This document shows, one piece after another, positions 9,247 to 17,097 of a stretch of DNA of 47,663 nucleotides. The position numbers and the translations under genes were made by a program. Source of the DNA: an uncultured Clostridia bacterium (GTDB taxonomy: Bacteria > Bacillota > Clostridia > Oscillospirales > Butyricicoccaceae); NCBI GenBank assembly GCA_944381055.1, contig CALWJQ010000021.1:1-47663 (forward strand), given 5' to 3'. Position 1 is the stretch's first letter. Each line of letters begins with the position of its first letter. A model generated the notes under the pieces. The model was not told the DNA's origin and made no database searches. It was given only the letters and a program-made list of their open reading frames with translations.

Positions 9247-9385
9247 GCGTCCTCGCAAAAAGAAAATTTGAAAAATTAAAACGCATCATCAGAAATTGGT
9301 GAGCATTCCATAAAGACGCCTGTGCTTTTTATGAATACAGGCCGGAAATTCATATAGCAGCAACCGGCCCGCGGTTAAAATTTTC

Positions 9386-9414
9386 TTGCAAATTTTAATG
9401 ATATACAGTATAAT
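9386..9414 (+). promoter_or_regulatory. Probable sigma-A promoter of the eCIS operon
   Basis: TTGCAA (9386-9391) and a consensus TATAAT (9409-9414) are separated by 17 bases. No other comparable promoter is seen before the sheath gene. Transcription would begin near 9421, which rules out the TTG codon at 9386 as the start of the first gene. The same TTGCAA-17-TATAAT pattern drives the leader-like gene at 42249-42277. Confidence 0.75.
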
Positions 9415-10366
9415 TAGTAATAAAACAGAGAAAGTTGCTTTTACTGAAATCGCTGCCGGACAGACGCGGAAAGAGGGGTTCCCTATCGTTCACGATGAAG
9501 TACATCGCAAAAAGGACGCGCGGCTGGCAGGGCGCAGGAAGTGGGCCAAAGCGGCCGGCGATCATGCGGTGCTCAGCGCCATGGGGAGCAAAAGCGCGGG
9601 GAAGTATTTGCAGGACGTGGACAACGAAACGTCGGAAAGCCTCCGCTTTAAGCCGGCTTCTGGTGAAGACAGCAGGGTAGGCAGCGTCAAGCCCTCGTGC
9701 TGTGCGCGCCGTGACGAGCAGCCCAGGCTGGCCGGACAAATCCAGCTGGCGACCGGCAAAGCCGAAATCGGGTACGACGAAAAGACCCGGGACATGGTGT
9801 TCAGCTTTGTCCGGCATGAAAACGATTCCGAAGGGCGTGAAGTGCAGGAAAACAAGGCGCGCGTCCGCACGCTGCACGACAAAGACCGTTTCCGCAGCAA
9901 CGACGAAGATTTTGCAACCGGAGCGATGGAAATGCGGTGTGAGGCGGCGCGCAGCGCCAAAACGGTGATGCGCCGGTTTGACAGCATGTCATCGCGCGAA
10001 GGCGGGGACACCACGATGGATCGGGTTCTGCCGTTTCAGCGTGTCGACAAAGAGCGGGAAAAGATCCGGCGGCTGCGCGAGATGGAGCATGAGTCGGTGG
10101 ACGACCGCAGCGGGATTCACAGCGCGGCCTCAGCTGTTTCGGCGTTTGCCGGCAAGAAGCGGCAGAAGCAGGCGGAGTTCCGCAGACAGTTTGTCAGCGC
10201 GGTGGCCGAGGCCAAGAAAAATACCAAAACCGACGATTACCAGCTGTACATCAGAAAAAAGTGGGAAGCCATGGTCGAACAGGGCCTGGCAGAAGAGCCG
10301 GGCGGGCTGCCGGAACGGGAGCCGCCGGACGCGCCGGAAGAAACCGGCGGAATCAGGCACGAGTGA
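9386..10366 (+). CDS. Unknown charged protein, first gene of the eCIS operon
   Basis: An open frame of up to 326 codons, not recognised. It is very hydrophilic and rich in Lys, Arg and Glu. From about residue 200 it has a run of likely helix (DKEREKIRRLREME; KKRQKQAEFRRQF) that could form a coiled coil. It has no signal peptide or membrane segment. The start is unclear: the only early TTG (9386) overlaps the -35 of the promoter, and the next canonical in-frame starts, GTG 9569 and ATG 9581, lack a ribosome site. A good site (AGAGGGG, 9472-9478) is followed 6 bases later by an in-frame ATC at 9485. The codon pattern looks coding at least from 9560 on. Its position just ahead of the sheath gene suggests a structural or regulatory eCIS role, unproven. 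Confidence 0.6.
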   Translation: MQILMIYSIISNKTEKVAFTEIAAGQTRKEGFPIVHDEVHRKKDARLAGRRKWAKAAGDHAVLSAMGSKSAGKYLQDVDNETSESLRFKPASGEDSRVGSVKPSCCARRDEQPRLAGQIQLATGKAEIGYDEKTRDMVFSFVRHENDSEGREVQENKARVRTLHDKDRFRSNDEDFATGAMEMRCEAARSAKTVMRRFDSMSSREGGDTTMDRVLPFQRVDKEREKIRRLREMEHESVDDRSGIHSAASAVSAFAGKKRQKQAEFRRQFVSAVAEAKKNTKTDDYQLYIRKKWEAMVEQGLAEEPGGLPEREPPDAPEETGGIRHE

Positions 10367-10483
10367 CGATAATTTTAAGGAAAACCAGGAAAATCATACG
10401 CAAGACTTCAAATACGAGAAAGGAGTTGAAAAGATTCCTGACGCAGCGGCGCGCTTGTTCCGTGCTTTGGGGATCGAAAAAGT

Positions 10484-12193
10484 ATGGCGGAATATTTGTC
10501 TCCCGGTGTTTATGTAGAGGAATTTGACAGCGGACCTGCCCCAATGCAGGGCGTCGGCACGAGTACGGCGGGATTTGTCGGACTGGCTGAAAAGGGACCG
10601 GTCTCGGGCGCGCCCGTATTTGTGTCGAGCGCTTCTGATTTCACCCGTAAGTTCGGCGGGTACCTGCAGCGCAGCGAGTTCGGCGAGTACCGTTACCTGG
10701 CCCACGCGGTCAGCCACTTTTTTGCCAACGGCGGCGCCCGCGCGTTTGTCATGCGCGTCGTCCCGCCCGACGCCGCCACGGCCGGCGTCAGCTGCGGCAG
10801 CCTTTCGCTGAACGCGAAAAACCCCGGCGCATGGGGCAACAAGATCGTCGTCGCGTTCAGCCCCGCGAGCAAAGCGAAAACCCAGATTTTGTCGGACGAA
10901 GGCGAGGGCAAATACACCCTGAAAAATGCGGCGGATTTCAACGTCGGCGACGTCGTCGTTCTGGAAGACGGGAACAGCCGGGAATACGGGCGTATTTCTG
11001 CGGCTGAAGGCAGCAATATCACCCTGGAAAAGCCCTTTGAAAGCAGCCAGGTCGTCGATCAGGCGCTGCTGCCCAAAGTCACCGTGCGCACCTGCGAAAT
11101 GGCCGTCGAGGTTCACTGCGGGGAAACGGTCGAAAACTATGACAATGTGTCGTTCAACATCACAACGCCCAACTTTATCGAAAAGCTGATGGCAAAGTCC
11201 GAACTGGTCGACGTCACGGCCGTCAACAACGACGAAGCCGTCGCGCCCATGGACTTGATCCGCGTCGCCGCAGGCTGTGACAAAGAAACCGTCAAGCTGC
11301 AGCTGAGCGGCGGCAAAAACGGCACCGCGGCGTCTTTGACGGACGGCGATTTCATCGGCGAGGACAAGGGGCCGGGTTCGCGCACCGGTATCCAGGCCTT
11401 TTTGGACAACAGCGACGTTTCGCTGATGGCGGTGCCCGGCATCACTTCGCCCAACGTCCAGCTGTCGCTGGTCGCCCACTGTGAAAACCTGGGCAGCCGC
11501 TTTGCCGTGCTCGATATGCCCAAGGACGCAAAGAGTGTCAGCGAGCTGATGAACCACCGCAACATCGTCGACAGCGACTACTGCGCCATGTACCACCCGT
11601 GGCTCGAGGTGTACGATCCGCTGGACAAGCGCAACACCTTTATCCCGCCCTCGGGTTCGGTGCTGGGCATCTACGCCCGCAGCGACAACACGCGCGGCGT
11701 GCATAAGGCGCCGGCCAACGAGACGGTCGCCAACTGCACCGGGCTTTCGGTTACTTACAACAACGCCGAGCAGGACATGCTCAACCCCAACGGCGTCAAT
11801 CTGATCCGCCGGTTCCCCGGCCAGGGCATCCGCGTCTGGGGCGCCCGTACGGCCAGCTCGAAACCCCTGTGGAAGTATGTCAACGTCCGCCGTTTGTTCA
11901 TCTTCCTGGAAGAGTCCATCAAGGCCAACACCAACTGGGTTGTCTTTGAGCCCAACGACGAGCTGCTGTGGATCCGCGTCCGCCGCACGATCGAGGTCTT
12001 CCTTGAGGGCGTGTGGAAGAGCGGCGCTTTGGCCGGCAGCACGGCGGCCGACGCGTTCTTTGTCAATATCGGCAGCGCGACCATGACCCAGGACGACATC
12101 GACAACGGCCGCCTTATCTGCGTGATCGGCGTTGCGCCGGTCAAGCCGGCTGAGTTCGTCATCTTCCGCCTGACCCAGAAGACGGGCGAGTAA
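10484..12193 (+). CDS. eCIS contractile sheath protein
   Basis: A 569-residue phage-tail-sheath family protein. The N-terminus (MAEYLSPGVYVEE) is the family hallmark and fixes the start at ATG 10484, even though the ribosome site (GGGGA, about 10 bases upstream) is modest. The C-terminal third carries the conserved sheath core: RRFPGQGIRVWGART, RRLFIFLEESI, and a final beta-strand region ending EFVIFRLTQKTGE. This core interlocks neighbouring subunits and contracts around the tube. The middle (about 120-300) is a family-variable insertion on the sheath surface. Only one sheath gene is present, whereas Afp and PVC have three paralogues. The gene lies directly before the inner tube gene. Confidence 0.95.
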   Translation: MAEYLSPGVYVEEFDSGPAPMQGVGTSTAGFVGLAEKGPVSGAPVFVSSASDFTRKFGGYLQRSEFGEYRYLAHAVSHFFANGGARAFVMRVVPPDAATAGVSCGSLSLNAKNPGAWGNKIVVAFSPASKAKTQILSDEGEGKYTLKNAADFNVGDVVVLEDGNSREYGRISAAEGSNITLEKPFESSQVVDQALLPKVTVRTCEMAVEVHCGETVENYDNVSFNITTPNFIEKLMAKSELVDVTAVNNDEAVAPMDLIRVAAGCDKETVKLQLSGGKNGTAASLTDGDFIGEDKGPGSRTGIQAFLDNSDVSLMAVPGITSPNVQLSLVAHCENLGSRFAVLDMPKDAKSVSELMNHRNIVDSDYCAMYHPWLEVYDPLDKRNTFIPPSGSVLGIYARSDNTRGVHKAPANETVANCTGLSVTYNNAEQDMLNPNGVNLIRRFPGQGIRVWGARTASSKPLWKYVNVRRLFIFLEESIKANTNWVVFEPNDELLWIRVRRTIEVFLEGVWKSGALAGSTAADAFFVNIGSATMTQDDIDNGRLICVIGVAPVKPAEFVIFRLTQKTGE

Positions 12194-12234
12194 GACAGCA
12201 ACCACATTCATTTAAAAAGGAGTGAGACATCACA

Positions 12235-12657
12235 GTGCTTCCTTATAGAAATTTCAGGTTCCGCCTCGAAATCGACGGGCTGGACGCCGGCAGCTTCAGT
12301 GAAGTCAGCGGCTTTGACGCCACCATGGACGTCGTCGAATACCGCGCGGGCGATGACCCGGCCATTACGCCGACCAAACTGCCCGGCCTTATCAAATACG
12401 GCAACATCACCCTGAAATGGGGCGCTTCTGACACGATGGTGCTATACGACTGGCTGATTGACATCACCGAAGGCACCATTGAGAAAAAGACTGTCACACT
12501 GACCGCCCTGGATGAAGAGGGCTCGCCTGCCGCGTCATGGCGCTGCATCAACGCCTGGCCGGTCAAGTACACGGCTCCGGACTTCAACGGCACCTCGTCT
12601 GAAATCGCCGTCGAGACCATTGAGCTGGCGCACGAAGGGCTGACCCGGACCGACTGA
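12235..12657 (+). CDS. eCIS inner tube protein (gp19/Hcp-like)
   Basis: A 140-residue T4 gp19-type tube protein. It forms the hexameric rings that are pushed out when the sheath contracts. The start LPYRNFRFRLEIDG and the segment SFSEVSGFDATMDVVEYR are characteristic. The gene starts at GTG 12235, preceded by AAGGAG. It ends 9 bases before a strong stem-loop that may keep sheath/tube mRNA more abundant than the genes downstream. A second, longer tube paralogue lies at 13337. Confidence 0.95.
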   Translation: MLPYRNFRFRLEIDGLDAGSFSEVSGFDATMDVVEYRAGDDPAITPTKLPGLIKYGNITLKWGASDTMVLYDWLIDITEGTIEKKTVTLTALDEEGSPAASWRCINAWPVKYTAPDFNGTSSEIAVETIELAHEGLTRTD

Positions 12658-12666
12658 TAACGAAAA

Positions 12667-12712
12667 ATGTCCGCTGCGCCCCTGCCCCTGCGGGTGGGGG
12701 TGCGGCGGACAT
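12667..12712 (+). other. Intra-operon stem-loop after the tube gene
   Basis: The arms ATGTCCGC (12667-12674) and GCGGACAT (12705-12712) are perfect complements. The stem continues inwards through further GC and GU pairs for about 16 base pairs in all. No T-tract follows, so it is not a classic terminator. It lies in a 108-base gap between the high-copy tube gene and the baseplate genes. That position fits an mRNA-stabilising 3' structure or processing site. Confidence 0.7.
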
Positions 12713-12765
12713 GCGATGTTATGGGCTTGTGAAAGATTCCGACAGAAAAATGGGAGGATAGCCTT

Positions 12766-13131
12766 ATGGCATACCAGACAGAATATCCGTTTACGCTTCC
12801 GCGCGGGTACCTGGACGAAAACGGGACGCTGCACCGCGAAGGAACCATGCGCTTTGCGACGGCGGCAGACGAGATCCTGCCGCTCAAGGATCCGCGCGTA
12901 CAGCAGAACCCGGCGTATCTGAGCATTGTCCTGATGACCCGCGTCATCACGCGGCTGGGAACGCTGCCGGCGATTGACAATAAGACCATCGAAAAGCTGC
13001 CGTCGTCGGATATGGCGTACCTGCAAAACCTGTACCAGCAGATCAACGCCGTCGAGCCGGTGAAAATCGAAGTGACCTGCCCGTCGTGCGGGGAAAAATT
13101 CAAGGTCGAGGTCCCGCCGCTGGGGGAGTAG
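12766..13131 (+). CDS. Tail-assembly chaperone-like protein with zinc-ribbon end
   Basis: A 121-residue cytoplasmic protein starting at ATG 12766 after a GGGAGG site. The N-terminal part (FTLPRGYLDENGTLHREG, then TAADEILPL) resembles small proteins encoded after the tube gene in tailed phages and eCIS loci, often viewed as tail assembly or baseplate chaperones. The C-terminus has a CPSCGEKFKVEV knuckle, one half of a zinc ribbon; a second CxxC is absent, so metal binding would need a dimer or partner. It ends at a G-run and TAG that overlap the start of the DUF6760-like frame. Function is inferred from position. Confidence 0.65.
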   Translation: MAYQTEYPFTLPRGYLDENGTLHREGTMRFATAADEILPLKDPRVQQNPAYLSIVLMTRVITRLGTLPAIDNKTIEKLPSSDMAYLQNLYQQINAVEPVKIEVTCPSCGEKFKVEVPPLGE

Positions 13132-13319
13132 TCAAACGCTATCCCCTTGACCGCATTTATGAGGAGATAGCCTTTTTAGGGTATTATCTGCACTGGGGAT
13201 ATGAAGAAATCATGTCGATGGAGCACCGTGAACGGCTGCGGTTTTGCCGTGAGGTTTCACAGATCAACAGCCGTATGAATCAGGAAACACAGGGCAAGAA
13301 CATTTTCGATGTTTTTTAA
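13086..13319 (+). CDS. DUF6760-like eCIS protein, start or frameshift unclear
   Basis: A small protein whose recognisable part begins near 13134 (KRYPLDRIYEEIAFLGYYLH) and runs about 60 residues, to INSRMNQETQ. This pattern of YPLDR-YEE-A, H/W and a closing helix matches the DUF6760 proteins found between tube and Afp7 genes in eCIS loci. The only canonical start in frame is GTG 13086, deep inside the previous gene and without a ribosome site. No ATG, GTG or TTG lies near the homologous N-terminus. Two explanations fit: a GTG-started protein with an unusual N-terminal extension, or a -1 frameshift on the GGGGG run at 13122-13126 that would fuse it to the zinc-ribbon protein. Confidence 0.65.
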   Translation: MRGKIQGRGPAAGGVVKRYPLDRIYEEIAFLGYYLHWGYEEIMSMEHRERLRFCREVSQINSRMNQETQGKNIFDVF

Positions 13320-13336
13320 AGGGGTGAATCCCGCGG

Positions 13337-13819
13337 ATGAAGCTGCCTTTTTTTGTGTCGCGCAGTGGGCATTACGACCCGATTGTCGGGGTGCGGTTTA
13401 TTGTCATGTTCAATATTGCGACACTGGGCTTTCAAAGCGTGTCGGGCATCGGCACCCAGCGGTCGGTCAAGTATGTCAGCGAGGGCGGGCGCAATGATTA
13501 CCCGATTTTGCTGCCGCAGCCGCAGAGCGAGCCGCACCGCCTGACCTTTAAGCGCGGGTACCAGATGCGCAAGCTCAGCCTGACGGGGCTGCTGGCCGGG
13601 TATACCGGCTCGCAGGCGATCGAAGCGAAAAAAGCGCTCGGGACCATTCTGGTGCTGGACGAGGAACAGGACATCAAGGCCATTTATTCATTTGTTTCAC
13701 AGGGCGTTTTGGAATGGGAGCTCAGCGATCTGAACGCCATGCGTTCCGAGCCGCTGATTGAAACCTTTACCATCACGCACAACGGACTGAAAAATATTCC
13801 GGTGCCGTCGCTGTTTTAG
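13337..13819 (+). CDS. Second eCIS tube protein (Afp5-like tube initiator)
   Basis: A 160-residue gp19-type tube paralogue, 20 residues longer than the main tube protein. The family pattern is visible in FIVMFNIATLGFQSVSGI, HRLTFKRGY and the final ETFTITHNGLKNIP. In Afp/PVC such a longer paralogue (Afp5/Pvc5) sits between the spike hub and the bulk tube and nucleates it. It starts at ATG 13337 behind AAAGGGG. It is the last small tube gene before the 1078-residue protein. Confidence 0.88.
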   Translation: MKLPFFVSRSGHYDPIVGVRFIVMFNIATLGFQSVSGIGTQRSVKYVSEGGRNDYPILLPQPQSEPHRLTFKRGYQMRKLSLTGLLAGYTGSQAIEAKKALGTILVLDEEQDIKAIYSFVSQGVLEWELSDLNAMRSEPLIETFTITHNGLKNIPVPSLF

Positions 13820-13849
13820 CGCGGCGCTTCGCCCGGAAGGAGTGGCTGC

Positions 13850-16800
13850 ATGGGCATTGCAGAGTTCAGGACCACTGTCGGCAGCATCGGATCTGGCATT
13901 GCCGGGTTTCGCCTGCCGGGGGACAACATGGGCTTTTGCAGGTCGGTCTTTGATAAGAATACGAGCGTCGCGCCGCTGCGGCTGGAGTCGATGACCTATC
14001 TGCTGCCTGGCCGCGGCAACGAAGCAGAACCGGCCGGCACAGGGCACCCGCCGCTGGTCGTCAATCTGCTCATGCAGCTGAGAGCCTTTTACAACGAAAA
14101 CAACACGTTTCTGCGTTCACACGCCGCGCTTGAAATGCAGCTGACATCACAGCTGAAGCAGGTGCTGGCGCGCTCCGGCGGGGAAGTGCGTTCGCAGGCG
14201 CGTGAAATTGAGCGCGCGATCCGCGGCAGCCTCGTACAGGACGGCGAGCTTCGCCGGGCGCTGGATCGCCTTGAACGGGAAGTAAAAAAAAACGAAAATA
14301 ATCTGATCGCCCGTCACGGACCGGAAGCCGCCGGCTTGACCGGCATCCGTCCGGGCACAGGCTTTGGCGCGGTTCGGAGCGAGCGCAATCGGTTTGCCGT
14401 TCAGCCGTACCGTCGGGCGGAACGGCAGGCCGGGGCTTTGGTGCGGCGCGAAAGCGCGGCAGACGGTTTGCTGTACCGGGCGCTGGCCGAGGCGGAACAG
14501 GAAGAAAAGCCGCAGGCACGTTTGCCGGCAGGCAAAGGGAAAACGCCAGCCCCAAAAGAGAGCGCTGCAACGGGAAAAAGGCGCAAAAAGGAGACAGCAG
14601 CCGAGCCGGTTCGGCCGGATCGGGACACGGACAGAAAAAAGGTTCGGGCACGCCGGTCGGAAGCAGCGGACGCCGCATCGGCAAAAGCAGAGGGGCAGGC
14701 AGTCCCAGCCGTCGGGCAAAAGGCGGGTGAAAGGCCGGAGCAGGCGATCCGGCACAGCGCCGGCGAGGGCCGCGCTGTGGCAGTGCTTTCAGAACGCACC
14801 CCGCGGCAGGGCGGGACGGCTCAAATGCCCCGGCATGAGGCGCAGGATGCCGTTGAGTGGTCGGGGCAAGGCGTCCCCGTCCGGTACGGGCGCAGGGTGC
14901 GGACGGCTTTGCTGCCGTTTGACGGGCAGCCCGGCAGCGCTGAACAGCTTGCGCGTTCATCGATGCTCGGCACGGAACGCTGGATGTACCAGAACCGGCA
15001 GGCTCTTCGGATGACAGGGCAAAGTGCAGTCTTGCTGCGCGGGACAGCGCAGGCTGGCGGCGTACGGACAGAAAGCCCGGCGGGAGATCGCTGGATCTAT
15101 TTGTCCAGAGCACCCGCAAACGAGCCGCGGGATGTTGCACAGCAGACGGCGCAGAGGCGCATTTTGCACACGCCGATTATGCGGGACGCCGCACAGACGG
15201 ATGGGCCGGCCGGCGGTATGCGGGATGCGGCAGCTGACCGGCGGGCAGAACCGGCAGTCAGTTTGTTATCTGCCCGGCCGGAAAGTACGCGGAATCCGGA
15301 AAGCCGCCTGTCAGTACGGACGGCTTACAGGGATCTGTTCCGCAGATTGCCGCAGACGCAGCCTGTACCGAAGCCGGTGTCTGCGCTGCCTGGCGCGAGC
15401 GGTACAGAGCATGAGGAACAGACTGCTGCGCCCCGCATTGTGCGTGAAACAGCGGGGGTGCTGTTTCGTCCGTACACAGCGGCGCAGGTCATGCGGCTGC
15501 CGGCGTCCGGCAGATCGCCGATGCCTGGCAGGGATGGGGTGCGGACACCGTGGCAAAATCGTCCGGACGCCCCATTGATTTTTCGGTATATCGGGGAAAA
15601 AAGTGCCGCTTTTTCCGGCGGTTTCCCCCATACAATATACAGCCGGCAGAGAAGCGGGCCCGGCGTCGGTGCGTACATGGCGGCGCAGCCGTCCTGGAGC
15701 TTGAGCTTTCCAGGGAACAGGACGGAAAGTCCGGTCAATTTGGCTTTTTACAGGAGCAGTAAAGCAAAAAGTCTTTACAGTGATTTTGGGACAGGACGTG
15801 CCGTCCCCGCACTTGGCTCTGTTGACTCCGGGACGGACGTTCTGACGTCCGAAGGAACCGGCGCAGTCCGGGCGCGGCGCGTGAAACCCCAAGTGCTGAC
15901 GCAGGGGACGGCTTTTTTTGCCGGGTTGACAGATCCTCCGGCCTCATTGATAAAGTCTGCCCTGCCGGCAGAGTCCATCCCGTCGACGAGGCTCGTCCCG
16001 CTGACAGCAGTTTACTGGGCGGACGGCGAACCCCGATCGGGCGTGGCCGGGGCAGGATGGCCGGCGGCGTATCTTCCAAACCCGGGCGCGGCTGCGTCGC
16101 CGCTGCTCCAGCGGACAGAGATGCAGGCAGCGCGGCAGGCTGTGAATCCGATGATTCGTCCGGTGTGGAAAGCCACCGTGCAGCGGCCTGGTTCGACGGC
16201 ATTGCCGCCTGCGGCCCATGCGCCGGTTTCGGGATGGCCGCGGCAGCTTGCGCTGCGGATGGCGGAACGGAGTACGTTGGGTTCGGATGTGCAGCGCGGG
16301 AAAAGGACGGATGTGCCGCAGGCCGTTTTGCCTTTGCTGCTCTTTGCGGAGCCGTTTTTTACGGCGGCTGCGCAGGGCGCAGAATTTCCGGGGCGGCTGA
16401 ATCCGCATCGTCCGTCGCATCATCCGGGCGCTGCCCGGGGAATCGTGGGCCGGGCGGTCTTCCGTTCGCCGCTGCGCATAGCGCAGGAAGCGCCTGCTGC
16501 GCGGGCGGTAAGATCTGACGGCGCAGCGCATCATCCGGGCGCCGCCCGGGGAATCGTGGGCCAGACGGCCTTTCGTTCGCCGCTGCGCATAGCGCAGGAA
16601 GCGCTTGCTGCGCGGGCGGTAAGATCTGACGGCACGGCGCCGGGTGAGGCCGTCGTTCAGACGGAAACACCGCCGGGGCTGACACATTTCGCGCAGGAGC
16701 CGGAACCGGTCCGCGCGCTTCGCCCGCAAGAGGAAAACACGGCCGCGCCGCAGGCCGGATTGCCCGGCATGGTTTTCCGTAAACCGGCGTCCCGCCAGGA

Positions 16801-17086
16801 TGTGTATCCAAGGGCGTCTGCGCAGCGGGAAGCGGACGGCGAGGATGTCCTGCGGCAGCAGGCTGTTGGCGCTGCGGCGCTCAACGCGGCGTTTTCGTAT
16901 CCGCAGGCGGCCGCAGATTCGTCGGCCGTGGCCGCGTCCGGGCAGCCGGTCGTATTGGACGATGGACAGGAAACGCAGATTATCGGCAGGCTTATGGATG
17001 AAATCAATTATAACCGGCTGACCGAAGAGCTTCTGGTCAGGGTGGAACGGCGGCTGCGCGCCGAGCGCAGAAAATTCGGGTTGTAG
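13850..17086 (+). CDS. 1078-residue Ala/Arg/Pro-rich eCIS protein, unknown
   Basis: Not recognised as any standard eCIS part. The reading frame is well supported: an AAGGAG site 9 bases before ATG 13850, and a stop 11 bases before the next gene. Residues 1-60 look folded (FRLPGDNMGFCRSVF). Residues 70-150 are a likely coiled coil (LEMQLTSQLKQVL, LRRALDRLEREVKKNE). From about 180 to 1030 the protein is low complexity, rich in Ala, Arg, Pro, Gly and Gln, probably disordered, with a tandem 37-residue repeat at about 857-930. The last 45 residues are helical and charged (EEINYN-like, then LLVRVERRLRAERRKFG). No hydrophobic tape-measure pattern is seen. Its place between tube initiator and Afp7 makes it a candidate ruler, scaffold or lumen-packaged protein. 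Confidence 0.7.
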   Translation: MGIAEFRTTVGSIGSGIAGFRLPGDNMGFCRSVFDKNTSVAPLRLESMTYLLPGRGNEAEPAGTGHPPLVVNLLMQLRAFYNENNTFLRSHAALEMQLTSQLKQVLARSGGEVRSQAREIERAIRGSLVQDGELRRALDRLEREVKKNENNLIARHGPEAAGLTGIRPGTGFGAVRSERNRFAVQPYRRAERQAGALVRRESAADGLLYRALAEAEQEEKPQARLPAGKGKTPAPKESAATGKRRKKETAAEPVRPDRDTDRKKVRARRSEAADAASAKAEGQAVPAVGQKAGERPEQAIRHSAGEGRAVAVLSERTPRQGGTAQMPRHEAQDAVEWSGQGVPVRYGRRVRTALLPFDGQPGSAEQLARSSMLGTERWMYQNRQALRMTGQSAVLLRGTAQAGGVRTESPAGDRWIYLSRAPANEPRDVAQQTAQRRILHTPIMRDAAQTDGPAGGMRDAAADRRAEPAVSLLSARPESTRNPESRLSVRTAYRDLFRRLPQTQPVPKPVSALPGASGTEHEEQTAAPRIVRETAGVLFRPYTAAQVMRLPASGRSPMPGRDGVRTPWQNRPDAPLIFRYIGEKSAAFSGGFPHTIYSRQRSGPGVGAYMAAQPSWSLSFPGNRTESPVNLAFYRSSKAKSLYSDFGTGRAVPALGSVDSGTDVLTSEGTGAVRARRVKPQVLTQGTAFFAGLTDPPASLIKSALPAESIPSTRLVPLTAVYWADGEPRSGVAGAGWPAAYLPNPGAAASPLLQRTEMQAARQAVNPMIRPVWKATVQRPGSTALPPAAHAPVSGWPRQLALRMAERSTLGSDVQRGKRTDVPQAVLPLLLFAEPFFTAAAQGAEFPGRLNPHRPSHHPGAARGIVGRAVFRSPLRIAQEAPAARAVRSDGAAHHPGAARGIVGQTAFRSPLRIAQEALAARAVRSDGTAPGEAVVQTETPPGLTHFAQEPEPVRALRPQEENTAAPQAGLPGMVFRKPASRQDVYPRASAQREADGEDVLRQQAVGAAALNAAFSYPQAAADSSAVAASGQPVVLDDGQETQIIGRLMDEINYNRLTEELLVRVERRLRAERRKFGL
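16418..16639 (+). repeat. Tandem 111-bp direct repeat inside the 1078-residue gene
   Basis: Two adjacent units of exactly 111 bases (16418-16528 and 16529-16639) differ at only about ten positions. Each encodes 37 residues beginning HHPGAARGIVG and containing FRSPLRIAQEA, so the frame is kept. It looks like a recent in-frame duplication, and copy number could vary between strains. Confidence 0.9.
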
Positions 17087-17097
17087 GAGGGTACCGC

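Noticed and set aside
9435..9680. Small reading frame at the 5' end of the eCIS operon
   Set aside because: Its Trp/Arg-rich composition looks like a shadow of the overlapping frame, and its TTG start has no ribosome site. Only its internal ATG 9495 is near one.
16418..16639. CRISPR or mobile-element repeat
   Set aside because: The two units are adjacent, in frame with a coding sequence and have no spacers or terminal inverted repeats.
14070..16729. Long antisense reading frames opposite the 1078-residue gene
   Set aside because: They are by-products of GC-rich low-complexity sequence; they lack ribosome sites and protein-like composition, whereas the sense frame has both start and stop well placed.
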